This document shows, piece by piece, positions 44,884 through 54,641 of a DNA stretch of 64,000 bases. The stretch spans positions 62,001 through 126,000 of the forward strand of contig JARGPH010000008.1 in NCBI GenBank assembly GCA_029213065.1. The letters are read 5' to 3'. The notes beneath the pieces were generated by a model. That model ran no database searches. It was not told the DNA's origin and saw only the letters and a program-made list of their open reading frames with translations. Each line of letters starts with the position of its first letter. Within the stretch, counting starts at the first letter, position 1. Position numbers and translations under genes: made by a program. The DNA is from Verrucomicrobiales bacterium (GTDB taxonomy: Bacteria > Verrucomicrobiota > Verrucomicrobiia > Verrucomicrobiales > DEV007).

Positions 44884-47733
44884 ATGAAATTTCGTGCCTT
44901 GCTTGCATCCATCGTTGTCCCGCCGGCTCTCTTCGCGGGAGGGCTGACCGGCTCTGTTGCGGCGGCGGACTACTTTGTTGCGAAAACGGGTGACGATCAG
45001 AATGCGGGCACTTCGCTGGAACAGCCTTTCGCCTCGGTGCAGAGGGCTGTCACCCGGATGGGTCCCGGTGATACCTGCTACATTCGCGGGGGCGTTTATC
45101 GCGAAGAGATCAACCTGACTGGTAAGGGCGGTGCTCCCGGGAAACCGATTACCTTGACCGGTTACGAGGGCGAAAAGGTGACCCTGGACGGCACCGTCAA
45201 ACTTGAGGGGAGCTGGGCTCTCGATGAAGGCAATGTCTACAAGGCAACCGTGAGCGAGAAGGTGGCTCAGCTTTTCGTCGATGGGAAGGTCATGACCCTG
45301 GCGCGGTTTCCCAACGCTCCCGCTTTTTCGAACGAGGCGTTTCATGAAAAGAATCGGCGTGAGAAGTTGAGTGCTTCGAAGCGACGAACGGTGATTGATA
45401 ATCCGACATCAGGAAGGGTTGAACCTCTCGCGGACACGGGTATCGATTTTACCAATTGCATCGCGATCCTCAATTTCGGAGATCACGTCACAGGTGCTCG
45501 CGTCGTGAAGAATCATAGCGCAGGCTCTGACACGTTTAATTATTCTCCTAACATTATCCCGTTCAAGAACACGAGGGGATATTTTTTTGAAGGCGGTGTT
45601 GGCAATGCTGAACGGGTCATGCTCGACAGCGCGGAAGAGTGGGCCTTCGATGAGTCGACGATGACGCTGTATCTGTGGGCCGACGACGGGAAGAGTCCGG
45701 CGGGGCGGGAGGTGCGAAGCAAGAACCGTATCTATTCGGTGACCGGTGATTCAACGACGCATGATATTGTGATCGATGGGGTGGACTTCTTTGCGACCGC
45801 TTTCTATTTCGAATCCTCCGACCGCATCGCGATTCGGAATTGTGATTTCGACTATCCCATTGCGTCGACGCGGGCGCTGGGGGACACCGGAGCACCGCGA
45901 GGGCCACAATTCAAAGGGCTTCCTGCGGATCTTTGCGAAAACATCACCGTGTTTAACTGCGCGTTTCGAAATGCCGACGGATGTGCTCTGAGAGGGGAGG
46001 GCACCGTCGATGCGCTCGTGGAAAACTGCCTGTTCTATCGGGTCGACTACGCACCGATCGGGATCGCCGGAGCGGTGAACTTCCGAATGTCCCCGGGCTT
46101 TGTTTACCGGCGAAATACGCTCGATACATCGGGTGATTCGATGGGAATGATCAGCACTCCCACTTCCCGAGCGCTCACGAAACCCTGGACCTGTGAATAC
46201 AATTTTCACACCAGATGCGGACTGATGGAGGCGGATGGTTCTTCCGTTTATTCCGCTCACGAAGCGATTGTCGAATCGGTCGGACGATACAACTGGTTCA
46301 TCGGAAACGATGCCAGAGACTATCGTTGGGATGGTCATAACCGCCCCAAGGTGCTCGGGTTGAATGCGAACTTTTATCGCAATGTCATGATGGCCGATCG
46401 CATCAAAGGAATCGCAACCGGCGGTGACGGAGCCCGCCTCAAGGGGGATTTTCACGAGGTGTATAATAACGTGGGGATCTACAAATGGTCGGATATAGAT
46501 GTCGCTCTCGATAAGGGCGGGAACGCTCACTCCTTGACTCGAAATAATGCTTCAGACAAATTGACCGGTAATGTCAAAGACCCTGCGGTGGCCTCTAACA
46601 ATCATTTCGGGAATCCGCCGATGGGGATTCTTTTGCGCGATCCGGACAACTGGGATTTCCGTCCAAGAGCGGGGAGAACCCAGCTGATTGATCAGGGGGT
46701 CCCGACGACTTGCCGCATCAATGGAAAGACTGTCGATGTGACGGCCGGCTTCAATGGACGTGCACCGGATATCGGAGCATACGAAGCGGGTGACGGTTTC
46801 TACTGGATTCCCGGTCGTCAGGAAGCCGCCGCGGCCATGCCGGTTCCCCGGGCCGATGGCGAGTATGTTCAGCTCGACACGGACCTCATGTATCTTATCG
46901 GCCTGGGAGGCGTCAGTGCGAAGATCTATTTTGGCTCAGCACCGGATGAACTTTCTCTTCTCGCGAGTAAAACCCATCCCGAAAATATTGTAAAACTCTC
47001 CGACTTCACTGCTCTGAAAGGCGATTCGACCTACTACTGGCGGGTCGACACGGTGCTAGCTGACTCAACCGTGATTCCGGGAGAGGTTTGGTCGTTTACG
47101 ACGATGCTCGAGCGGACTTTTATCTCCCTGACAAAGCGCTCCCTGAACGGGGGCGCAACCTGGCTTCAGCGGGCCTCAGGTGGCGCCCTTCACTATGAGA
47201 ATAAAGGCAAGGCTCCCAAAAACCGCGCGCTGATTTACTCGTCGGAAGCATTTCAGTCAGACGGAGGCTTCCGGTTGAAGGTGGGATATACGACCGGCCT
47301 TATCGGGTCTGCCGGAGCGCATCAACTTTCTTTCGGATTGATCAGCACCGATACCGATTTGTCCAGCTATGCCGGTTTCAATCCTTTCAAATCTGAGCCC
47401 GGCGTCTACAGCCTCGGGGTCAATCTGACGGGCGATCCGGCTGCCCGGGGATTGAACTTCACTGACGGGAAGGTCTGCACGACGCTGGATGAGTCGGGAA
47501 CCCATGTCCAGTTCGGGACCCATAAGAAGTTCCAATTCAATGAGTCCAATCTCGTTGTCATTGATATCGATGGCGACGGCAACTGGAGCTATTCCATCAA
47601 CGGGATCACGGAGGCCACCGGGAAGATTTCAGGCGGCTTTGATCTGACGAAAAGCTACCGCGTGGCAGTCTATGGTCAGGACGACAACAAGGACGGAAAA
47701 GCGATTCAGCATATTTCGCTGTATCGAAAGTAG
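44884..47733 (+). CDS. Secreted parallel beta-helix polysaccharide lyase-like protein (PL6-like) with C-terminal lectin-like domain
   Basis: A 949-residue protein. The ATG at 44884 begins a good signal peptide (1-27); an upstream ATG at 44848 lies in the promoter-like element. The N-terminal part, DYFVAKTGDDQNAGTSLEQPFASVQRAV followed by GDTCYIRGGVYREEINL and PITLTGYEGEKVTLDG, is the start typical of PL6/chondroitinase-B-like and DUF1565 beta-helix proteins. Repeated strand-turn segments run to about residue 620. A fibronectin-like segment (VSAKIYFGSAPDEL ... YYWRVDT) and a C-terminal concanavalin-like domain follow. It may cut uronate-containing polysaccharide. It has its own promoter-like element and is not overlapped by neighbours. 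Confidence 0.85.
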   Translation: MKFRALLASIVVPPALFAGGLTGSVAAADYFVAKTGDDQNAGTSLEQPFASVQRAVTRMGPGDTCYIRGGVYREEINLTGKGGAPGKPITLTGYEGEKVTLDGTVKLEGSWALDEGNVYKATVSEKVAQLFVDGKVMTLARFPNAPAFSNEAFHEKNRREKLSASKRRTVIDNPTSGRVEPLADTGIDFTNCIAILNFGDHVTGARVVKNHSAGSDTFNYSPNIIPFKNTRGYFFEGGVGNAERVMLDSAEEWAFDESTMTLYLWADDGKSPAGREVRSKNRIYSVTGDSTTHDIVIDGVDFFATAFYFESSDRIAIRNCDFDYPIASTRALGDTGAPRGPQFKGLPADLCENITVFNCAFRNADGCALRGEGTVDALVENCLFYRVDYAPIGIAGAVNFRMSPGFVYRRNTLDTSGDSMGMISTPTSRALTKPWTCEYNFHTRCGLMEADGSSVYSAHEAIVESVGRYNWFIGNDARDYRWDGHNRPKVLGLNANFYRNVMMADRIKGIATGGDGARLKGDFHEVYNNVGIYKWSDIDVALDKGGNAHSLTRNNASDKLTGNVKDPAVASNNHFGNPPMGILLRDPDNWDFRPRAGRTQLIDQGVPTTCRINGKTVDVTAGFNGRAPDIGAYEAGDGFYWIPGRQEAAAAMPVPRADGEYVQLDTDLMYLIGLGGVSAKIYFGSAPDELSLLASKTHPENIVKLSDFTALKGDSTYYWRVDTVLADSTVIPGEVWSFTTMLERTFISLTKRSLNGGATWLQRASGGALHYENKGKAPKNRALIYSSEAFQSDGGFRLKVGYTTGLIGSAGAHQLSFGLISTDTDLSSYAGFNPFKSEPGVYSLGVNLTGDPAARGLNFTDGKVCTTLDESGTHVQFGTHKKFQFNESNLVVIDIDGDGNWSYSINGITEATGKISGGFDLTKSYRVAVYGQDDNKDGKAIQHISLYRK

Positions 47734-47783
47734 GGCGGCTCTTCCGCTGGAAGCAATCGCGGTAGCGCAAGATTATCTGAATA

Positions 47784-47810
47784 AATATTCACTTGAGGGA
47801 ATATTCACTT
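47784..47810 (+). promoter_or_regulatory. Candidate ArsR operator: direct AATATTCACTT repeat
   Basis: Two direct copies of AATATTCACTT (47784-47794 and 47800-47810), 16 bases apart. Each contains the palindrome-like AATATT core, similar to known ArsR/SmtB-family operators. They lie 94 bases before the ACR3 start in the gap 47734-47903, the expected promoter of the arsenic pair. Confidence 0.5.
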
Positions 47811-47903
47811 TGGGGTATGTGGTTTTATGTCGTGTTGAAGAGCACATGGCATCGATGCATTCACGACTTATAAATCTGCCTTTCCACCTGACCAAAATTC
47901 GAC

Positions 47904-49010
47904 ATGAGTCTCGACAAATCCTCCATGGGCTTCTTTGAGCGTCACCTCACGATCTGGGTAACGCTTTGTATTCTTGCGGGGATCGGTCTGGGCAAACTGG
48001 CTCCCGGTCTCGCTAAGGCACTCGACGGAATGGCGATTTATGTGAATGACGCGCCGGTTGTTTCCATCCCCATCGCAATCTGTCTCTTTTTCATGATGTA
48101 TCCCATCATGGTGAAAATTGATTTCGGGGAAGTGGTGAAAGCGACTCGCAGTCCCCGTCCGGTGTTTCTGACCCTCTTCGTCAACTGGGCGGTGAAGCCG
48201 TTTACGATGCTCGGAATCGCGACTCTTTTTCTGGGAGTGTTATTTAAAGAGAAGCTTCCCGGAACTGAAGTGGTCAAGGATGGCTCGGAGGTGGAGCTCT
48301 ACCGCTCCTACATCTCCGGAGCGATTCTGCTGGGGATTGCCCCCTGCACGGCGATGGTGTTGGTTTGGAGTCACCTTGCCCGTGGCAATCAGGGGCTCAC
48401 ACTCGTCATGGTCGCGATCAACTCGCTTACGATGCTGGTGCTCTACGGCGTTCTCGGTGGATGGCTTCTCGGAGTCAATCACATGCCGGTTCCGTGGGAG
48501 GCGCTCTTGCTTTCCGTGGGCATTTATGTCGCCTTTCCACTGGTGAGCGGTTACTACTCGCGGCGGTGGATTCTGCGGGCGAAAGGGGCCGACTGGTTTA
48601 ACGGTCGATTTCTCCGCTATTTAACGCCGGTTTCCATCGGTGCGCTGCTGGTCACTCTGGTCCTTTTGTTCAGTTTTAAAGGGGAGACGATCCTCGCCAA
48701 TCCGCTTACGATTCTCTGGATCGCGATTCCGCTGGCCCTGCAGACGCTCTTGATTTTCGGGATCACTTACCTCGCGGCGAAGGTGTTGAAATTTCGATTC
48801 GAAGATGCCGCTCCCGCAGCGATGATTGGTGCGTCGAATCACTTTGAAGTGGCGATCGCCACTGCGGTGATGCTCTTCGGTCTCTCCTCGGGCGCGGCGC
48901 TGGCCACGGTTGTCGGTGTGCTCATTGAGGTTCCCCTGATGCTCTTCCTGGTTCGCATTTGCCAGCGGACGAGAGGATGGTTCGGTGCAACCCGTTCAGA
49001 GGGGAAATGA
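47904..49010 (+). CDS. acr3: ACR3-family arsenite efflux transporter
   Basis: A 368-residue inner-membrane protein with about ten hydrophobic spans. Family hallmarks are [16 protein letters not shown], the conserved cysteine in [18 protein letters not shown] (near 152), the [14 protein letters not shown] span, and [14 protein letters not shown]. It exports arsenite using the proton gradient. It overlaps the ArsR gene by 4 bases, and the promoter region has a candidate ArsR operator. The pair is set between carbohydrate genes and has no obvious arsenate reductase here. Confidence 0.94.
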   Translation: MSLDKSSMGFFERHLTIWVTLCILAGIGLGKLAPGLAKALDGMAIYVNDAPVVSIPIAICLFFMMYPIMVKIDFGEVVKATRSPRPVFLTLFVNWAVKPFTMLGIATLFLGVLFKEKLPGTEVVKDGSEVELYRSYISGAILLGIAPCTAMVLVWSHLARGNQGLTLVMVAINSLTMLVLYGVLGGWLLGVNHMPVPWEALLLSVGIYVAFPLVSGYYSRRWILRAKGADWFNGRFLRYLTPVSIGALLVTLVLLFSFKGETILANPLTILWIAIPLALQTLLIFGITYLAAKVLKFRFEDAAPAAMIGASNHFEVAIATAVMLFGLSSGAALATVVGVLIEVPLMLFLVRICQRTRGWFGATRSEGK

Positions 49011-49387
49011 GTCATCAGAAAATCAAGATCCCTCTCGTGGAAGACTATCTCTCAGTTTACAAATGCCTTGGCGAGCTCACCCGGTTGCGCATTCTCAACC
49101 TGTTGAAACACGGTCCGCTTTGCGTTTGTCATGTTCAGGATGTGCTCGGTGAGCCACAGCCGAAGGTTTCGAAACAGCTTGCCTACCTCAAGCGACACGG
49201 CGTGATCGAATCGCTGCGCCACGCCAATTGGACGATCTACCGCTTGTCCGGTGAGCCCGGTTCTATTCTGGCGCAGAACCTGAAATGCCTCGAAGACGGA
49301 GCCTTTCAGGAATCTGTTTTTCTGGAGGACTTGGAGCGACTCAGACAAGTCGATACCTCTGCAGCCTGTCTTCCCGGCGAGGGCTGA
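49007..49387 (+). CDS. arsR: ArsR-family arsenic-responsive repressor
   Basis: A 126-residue winged-helix repressor. The ATG at 49007 overlaps the transporter stop as ATGA; a longer frame from 48959 lies inside acr3. Helix-turn-helix features are [41 protein letters not shown]. The CVC pair (cysteines 39 and 41) matches the arsenite-sensing motif. Arsenite binding should release it from the promoter. The usual gene order is arsR first, but here it follows the pump. Confidence 0.93.
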   Translation: MSHQKIKIPLVEDYLSVYKCLGELTRLRILNLLKHGPLCVCHVQDVLGEPQPKVSKQLAYLKRHGVIESLRHANWTIYRLSGEPGSILAQNLKCLEDGAFQESVFLEDLERLRQVDTSAACLPGEG

Positions 49388-49445
49388 TTTGCGGCAATGC
49401 TCATCACCCATGGTACGTGGTTCTTCCCTGTGTTTGAATGCAGTG

Positions 49446-49463
49446 GTGGATTTAGAGTATGGT
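49446..49463 (+). promoter_or_regulatory. Promoter-like element GTGGATTT-N5-ATGGT, copy 5
   Basis: GTGGATTT, AGAGT, ATGGT, ending 67 bases before the ATG at 49531 and 59 bases after the arsR stop. The ATG at 49459 falls inside it and is not taken as a start. Confidence 0.6.
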
Positions 49464-49530
49464 TGTTTTTCCGCAATCCCGGATACTGGAAGCCAACTTC
49501 TTGCCGAGAGTATCGGAATTGAATTTGAGT

Positions 49531-50901
49531 ATGAGAAAAATCCTGTCAGGCCGTTTCACGGTTCTCTTTGCCTTGAGCGCTTTGCTTTCCCCGATTGCGA
49601 TCGCTGAAGGGGAGCAACCCAACATCGTTTTTATCATGGCCGATGACCTCGGTCCGGGATGGGTCGATTACGACGACAGCAATCCTGAGGTCAACACGCC
49701 CAACCTGCAGCGAATCGCCGAGAGCGGAATGGTCTTTACCAGAGCTTATGCGGCCTGCCCGGTCTGTTCACCGACGCGGGCGGCCTGCATTACCGGAATG
49801 TCTCCGGCACAAATCGGGATGACCACGCATATTCCGGGGAAGGCGGGCAACGAACGTCCCGGGCCAAAGGGCGGTCCGACTGACGCGGAATCGCTCAAGC
49901 ACCTGCCCCTCGAGCTGCCCAGTTATGCGCGTGAGTTGAAAAAGCTGGGATACGCGACCGGCTTCATCGGGAAATGGCATTTGGCAGGGGAAGGCTCTAT
50001 GGGAACCCGGGATGGAATCGTGAACAGTGAGTGGCACCCCGAGCACTACGGCTTTGACAGCAACATCGGAGGTTGTGCCTACGGACAACCCAAATCCTGG
50101 TTTGATCCTTATCGCAATGGAACGATTACGAATCGCAGGAAGGGTGAGTATTTGACTGACCGTTTAGGCGATGAGGCGGCATCTTTTATAGAGACGAACA
50201 AAGGCAGACCCTTTCATCTGACCTTTTGGCCCTACTCGGTTCACACTCCGATCAAGGCCCCGCAGGACCTCGTGAAAAAGAATGGTGGCAACAACTACCG
50301 CGCGATGCTCGAAAGCCTCGATGGTGCAGTGGGCAAAGTGATCGATGCAGTCGAGGCGACCGGAACCCTTGAGAACACCATGCTTGTTTTTTATTCTGAT
50401 AACGGTGGTCATATCCCCACCGAATGGCTCGCTGATAAAAAAGCATCTCTGCTCGAAGGAGGGGTGCGGGTTCCCATGGTCGTGAGTTGGCCGGGAGTGA
50501 TTGGAGGCGGAACGAGTTGTGATGTTCCCGTCAATACGATGGACTTTTTCCCGACCTTTGTGCATGCGGCAGGGGGAACTACTGCGGATATAGAATCGTT
50601 GGAAGGGCTCGATCTTAAGCCGCTCTTTGACGGGAGCGGCAAACTGGATCGCGATGCGCTCTACTGGCACTATCCTCATAACCGCATGGAGGTTTCCCAC
50701 TACATGGGCGGCACGATTCTCGAAGGTGACTGGAAATTTTACAGGGGATACGGATTGATTCCTGACAAACTGTTTCATCTCAAAGACGATCCGATGGAAA
50801 AGAAAAATGTTCTGAAGGCGCACGCGGATTTGGGCGCGCGACTCCGGGGGAAACTTGAGGCCTACCTGGAAAAAGTTTCGGCTCAGATGCCGAAAAGCTA
50901 G
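49531..50901 (+). CDS. Secreted sulfatase (CSPTR active site)
   Basis: A 456-residue sulfatase. The ATG at 49531 begins a clean signal peptide (1-25); the open frame further upstream starts at an ATG inside the promoter-like element. Motifs are IVFIMADDLGPGWVD (32-46), the formylglycine site CSPTRAACITG (79-89), FIGKWHLAGEG and VFYSDNGGH. The GPGW instead of GYGD is a variant of the first metal motif. It opens an operon with DUF1552, DUF1592-type, sulfatase and DUF1080 genes, 21 bases before the next. Confidence 0.94.
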   Translation: MRKILSGRFTVLFALSALLSPIAIAEGEQPNIVFIMADDLGPGWVDYDDSNPEVNTPNLQRIAESGMVFTRAYAACPVCSPTRAACITGMSPAQIGMTTHIPGKAGNERPGPKGGPTDAESLKHLPLELPSYARELKKLGYATGFIGKWHLAGEGSMGTRDGIVNSEWHPEHYGFDSNIGGCAYGQPKSWFDPYRNGTITNRRKGEYLTDRLGDEAASFIETNKGRPFHLTFWPYSVHTPIKAPQDLVKKNGGNNYRAMLESLDGAVGKVIDAVEATGTLENTMLVFYSDNGGHIPTEWLADKKASLLEGGVRVPMVVSWPGVIGGGTSCDVPVNTMDFFPTFVHAAGGTTADIESLEGLDLKPLFDGSGKLDRDALYWHYPHNRMEVSHYMGGTILEGDWKFYRGYGLIPDKLFHLKDDPMEKKNVLKAHADLGARLRGKLEAYLEKVSAQMPKS

Positions 50902-50922
50902 GTCCACCATCCTGAAGAATCA

Positions 50923-52206
50923 ATGAAGCCCTTTCCAATTGCCCCGACAAGACGCCACTTTCTCAAAGGTGCAGGTGTCTCCCTGACATTGCCATTTCTC
51001 GAATCTCTGGACGCGGAGGAGGAGGTGGCCTCTGCCAGGCGAATGGTCTTCGTCAGTACCGGGTTGGGGATGAATCCAGCTACTTTCTTTCCGAACGAGT
51101 TCGGGGCTGACTTCACGGCTTCGCCGGTCCTGCCTGCAATGATGGAGCATCGTGGTGATTTCACCTTGTTCTCCCACATGGATCACCCGAACATCTTCAA
51201 CAAACACGGGGGAATTAAATCACTCCTCAACGGGGTTCAGAATGATAACTCCAAACCCGGGGAGAACGTTTCCATCGACCAGGTGGCGGCAACCCATCTG
51301 GGATACACGACTCGCTTCCCGTCACTGCATATCTCGCTGGGTGGCGCTGAAAATGCATCCTACACGCCATCCGGAATCCGGCTTCGGCAGGAGACCTCGC
51401 CTCATGCTCTGTTTCAGAAACTGTTTGTTGCCGACTCTGCCGCGGCCAGCAAAGCCCGTGCGCTGGAGTTGAAGGAACAGGGAAGTGTCCTTGATTTGAT
51501 ACGAACTCAGGCCCGCCGACTCGAGAGTGGTGTGAGTCGTGCTGATCGAAACAAGCTGGAGGAATATCTGACCGCGATTCGCGAAGCCGAGGAGCGCCTT
51601 CAGGGGATTCGCCGCTGGCAGAATATCGATAAGCCGGAAGTGGGCGACGACGAATACGATCCCCGCGCGCACGGGGATGGAAGTATGGATTACGGATTTC
51701 TCGGGCCGATCATGTTTGATCTGCTTGCTCTGGCGCTGCAGTCGGACTCCAGTCGGATCATTACCGCGAACTTCGGGATGCATAACCATGTCATCGAGCT
51801 CGACGGCGTTTCCACAGGTTACCATTCGCTGTCTCATCACGGGAAGCGGGAAAGTCAGCTTCGTCAGCTTCAGATTATCGAAACGTTTTACATTACGCAG
51901 CTGTCCCGCTTCATAGCAAAACTCAAGGCTTCGAATACCGTGGGGGGATCTCTCTTCGATGATACCATGGTGTTCTTTGGCAGCGGGATCAGCGATGCCT
52001 CGCGCCACTCCAATCGCAACCTTCCCATCATCCTCGCGGGCGGCGGATTGAAACATCAGGGGCACTACGACGCCGTGCAGCACAACGGAAGACAAACCCC
52101 GTTGAACAATCTTTTCACCACCATGCTGCAAAATTTCGGGATCGAGACCGAAGCCTTCAACGGGGCTACTGGAGATCTTAACCACGTTTTGGGGGGCAGG
52201 GCATGA
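50923..52206 (+). CDS. DUF1552-family protein with twin-arginine signal
   Basis: A 427-residue DUF1552 protein. The N-terminus RRHFLKGAGVSL (10-21) is a Tat signal. Typical segments are RRMVFVSTGLGMNPATFFP, LFSHMDHPNIFNKHGG, and FFGSGISDASRHSNRNLPIILAGGG. It belongs to the alkaline-phosphatase-like group often next to a DUF1592/haem protein in planctomycetes and verrucomicrobia. It overlaps the next gene by 4 bases (ATGA), and the pair is a standard family partnership. Its reaction is not known. Confidence 0.92.
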   Translation: MKPFPIAPTRRHFLKGAGVSLTLPFLESLDAEEEVASARRMVFVSTGLGMNPATFFPNEFGADFTASPVLPAMMEHRGDFTLFSHMDHPNIFNKHGGIKSLLNGVQNDNSKPGENVSIDQVAATHLGYTTRFPSLHISLGGAENASYTPSGIRLRQETSPHALFQKLFVADSAAASKARALELKEQGSVLDLIRTQARRLESGVSRADRNKLEEYLTAIREAEERLQGIRRWQNIDKPEVGDDEYDPRAHGDGSMDYGFLGPIMFDLLALALQSDSSRIITANFGMHNHVIELDGVSTGYHSLSHHGKRESQLRQLQIIETFYITQLSRFIAKLKASNTVGGSLFDDTMVFFGSGISDASRHSNRNLPIILAGGGLKHQGHYDAVQHNGRQTPLNNLFTTMLQNFGIETEAFNGATGDLNHVLGGRA

Positions 52207-54602
52207 TGTTCAGGAAACCTGCGCGACGGTTCCGTGCCAGTGGCGATTCAATCGGTGCGTCGCGGTCATTACACCCTGTTGGATCATTGATCCTACCCTG
52301 TTTTGCCGCCTCTCTTCTAGCCGCTCACGCTGCCGATTCGTATGCTCCGATTAAGCCTTTTCTCGAGCGCTACTGCATCGACTGTCATGGCGAAACGAAG
52401 CAGAAGGGGGAAGTCCGGTTGGATGATTTTGACGCGATCGACGGGGCGCTCTGGTCAACTATTTACGACCAGATCCACTACAGGGATATGCCGCCTGAGG
52501 ACGAATTGCAGCCTTCCGAAGCGGAGCTCGCATCGGTTGCAACGCTTGTTGAGAAAATTTCCCGGGACGACGAGTTTTCCATCGCGACCGGCTATCGCCG
52601 TCTCAACCGGCGCGAGTATGCGAATACGGTTCGAGATCTCCTTGGTCTGAAGAAGGGACTCTACGATCCTGCGGCACGAGTTTTTGAAGAGGAGATCGAA
52701 CACGGCTTCGATACGAATGCGGAGAAGTTGGTGATCTCGAATGAGTTGCTTCTCGAATACCTCGACTCGGCTGAGCGCAGTTTGCGGACCGCGCTTTTTC
52801 TCGATGATCTTGAGAAGCCTCTCACAGAAGTCAGGAGTTACAGTGCCGGAAAACTGTCAGGAGGGGATCGCCGCTACACCACGAATAAGAAAAAATCGAC
52901 CGTCCTGAGGGGCGGAGGTGATTATTACGCGAACAGGAAAGCGGGGCGGGTCGCTGTGGCCGGAAACTACCGGGTTACCATTTCCGCTGCGGGGGTGGAT
53001 CGCGATAACTACGGCAGCCTGAAATTGGCTCCGGCAGAGGGACCTGTCAAAATGGGCATTGGTGCCGTGCTCGATGGGGCCGGCCGCGAAGTGGTTGAAA
53101 CGTTTGATTTGAAAGATGACGAGTTTGAAAGCTACGAGGCCGTGATCTGGATCGAGAAAGGAGGGTATCCTTCGGTGAGTTTTTTGAATGGAGCCGGGAA
53201 GCCCGCTGCCTCAATTCGGCAGGCGATTCGTCGACGCAAACTCAAACCTGAAAACAATCCGAAGAACTACCGGGGACCGGGGGTGGAGGTTGCCGGATTT
53301 AAAGTCGAGGGTCCGCTCGATCCGGAGTGGCCGCCGTCGACTTACCGCACGATTTTCCGTCTCGAAGAGATGCCTGATTTCGAAGATCCCACTGTTCGCG
53401 AAAAACTGCTTGGGAACTTCTTGTCCCGCTCGTTTCGTCGTGTTGCGGTGGAGGATGACCTGAAGGATTACCGCGACTATCTCGGTCGGCAATATCAGAG
53501 AACAGGGGATTGGCACGAAGCATTCATCAAGACTTACGCAGCGGTGATGGCATCACACGATTTTCTCTACCTCAAAGAAGAGGTAGGCGAGTTGCCTCCC
53601 TTTGATTTGGTGAGTCGACTCTCATACTTCCTCTGGAGCACAATGCCGGATCTGAAATTGCTGTCACTTGCTCACACAGGTGAGATTCGGAGACCTGATG
53701 TCTTTGCGGCGCAAGTGGAGCGGATGCTCAAGGATCGACGAAGCGAGCAATTTGTCCTCGGGTTCGCGACGCAATGGTTGTCACTCGATCTTCTCGGCGA
53801 GATGGCTCCGGGCACGAAGGGACCCTATTCCGCTTACTACAAATATCGATACGAGGACTCCTTTCGAAAGGAGACTTTACACTACTTCCGGCATGTCCTT
53901 TTTGAAAATCAACCCGTCGGTGACTTTCTCGATTCGAATTATGCTTTCATCAATGAATCTCTCGCCCGGGCCTACGATCTGCCTTTTGAAGGTGGTTCGG
54001 AGTTCCAACGCGTCGCGCTCCCGGCGGGCTCCGTGCGAGGTGGTCTCCTCGGTCATGGGAGCATACTTTCGCTCACTTCAAACGGAGTCGAGACACTGCC
54101 GGTAACGCGTGGACACTGGGTCCTCGCTGACCTCCTCGGGACTCCGCCGCCTCCGGCTCCGGCTGCGGTTCCCGCATTGGTTCCCGATTTGACGGGGGCG
54201 GACACCCCGCGGGCGCAGCTGATTCGTCACCGCGAGGATGCAGCCTGCTTTGAATGCCACAAGCAGATGGATCCGATCGGGCTTGCTCTCGAAAACTTTG
54301 ACGTGATCGGTCGTTACCGTGAGAAATATGAGAAGTCCGGCCCTGACATTGACCCTGCGGGAGAGATGTATGAGCTTCAGTTCGAAAACGTTGCTGACCT
54401 GCGTAAGATTCTCCGAACACGCGAAGCGGATTTTGCGAAAAGTCTTACCGCTAAGCTCGCCGAATATGCCAAAGGGCGAACGTTGAACCGGCGCGATCTT
54501 GAAATCGTGAATGAGGTCGTGGAGTCTGTCGGGGATGACGAGTACCGGTTCAAATCCCTCCTGCAGCGTTTTCTCATCAGTGAACTGATGCTCAGTCGGT
54601 AG
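52203..54602 (+). CDS. DUF1592-type multidomain protein with haem c (DUF1587/1592/1588/1585)
   Basis: A 799-residue secreted protein. The N-terminal haem c site is CIDCH (58-62) in a PSCyt1-like domain. After it comes YRRLNRREYANTVRDLLGL (DUF1587) and a long insertion with a beta-rich region (about 200-370). Then come the DUF1592 segment (FVLGFATQWL, DFLDSNYAFINESLA), DUF1588 (NGVETLPVTRGHWVLADLLGTPPPP, CFECHKQMDPIGLALENFD) and DUF1585 at the C-terminus (KGRTLNRRDLEIVNEV). It pairs with the DUF1552 gene, overlapping by ATGA. A redox role on the cell surface is likely. The hydrophobic core of its signal peptide is encoded by an ACCCTGTT repeat. Confidence 0.92.
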   Translation: MMFRKPARRFRASGDSIGASRSLHPVGSLILPCFAASLLAAHAADSYAPIKPFLERYCIDCHGETKQKGEVRLDDFDAIDGALWSTIYDQIHYRDMPPEDELQPSEAELASVATLVEKISRDDEFSIATGYRRLNRREYANTVRDLLGLKKGLYDPAARVFEEEIEHGFDTNAEKLVISNELLLEYLDSAERSLRTALFLDDLEKPLTEVRSYSAGKLSGGDRRYTTNKKKSTVLRGGGDYYANRKAGRVAVAGNYRVTISAAGVDRDNYGSLKLAPAEGPVKMGIGAVLDGAGREVVETFDLKDDEFESYEAVIWIEKGGYPSVSFLNGAGKPAASIRQAIRRRKLKPENNPKNYRGPGVEVAGFKVEGPLDPEWPPSTYRTIFRLEEMPDFEDPTVREKLLGNFLSRSFRRVAVEDDLKDYRDYLGRQYQRTGDWHEAFIKTYAAVMASHDFLYLKEEVGELPPFDLVSRLSYFLWSTMPDLKLLSLAHTGEIRRPDVFAAQVERMLKDRRSEQFVLGFATQWLSLDLLGEMAPGTKGPYSAYYKYRYEDSFRKETLHYFRHVLFENQPVGDFLDSNYAFINESLARAYDLPFEGGSEFQRVALPAGSVRGGLLGHGSILSLTSNGVETLPVTRGHWVLADLLGTPPPPAPAAVPALVPDLTGADTPRAQLIRHREDAACFECHKQMDPIGLALENFDVIGRYREKYEKSGPDIDPAGEMYELQFENVADLRKILRTREADFAKSLTAKLAEYAKGRTLNRRDLEIVNEVVESVGDDEYRFKSLLQRFLISELMLSR
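52273..52302. repeat. ACCCTGTT dispersed repeat, locus D, in a signal-peptide coding region
   Basis: Direct ACCCTGTT copies (52273-52280, 52295-52302) with a 14-base spacer that is itself a palindrome (GGATCA-T-TGATCC). It encodes residues 24-34 of the DUF1592-type protein, within its signal peptide. Confidence 0.65.
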
Positions 54603-54641
54603 CCTTTCAATGTATCAATCAATTCTATTTCCCAATCTCTT

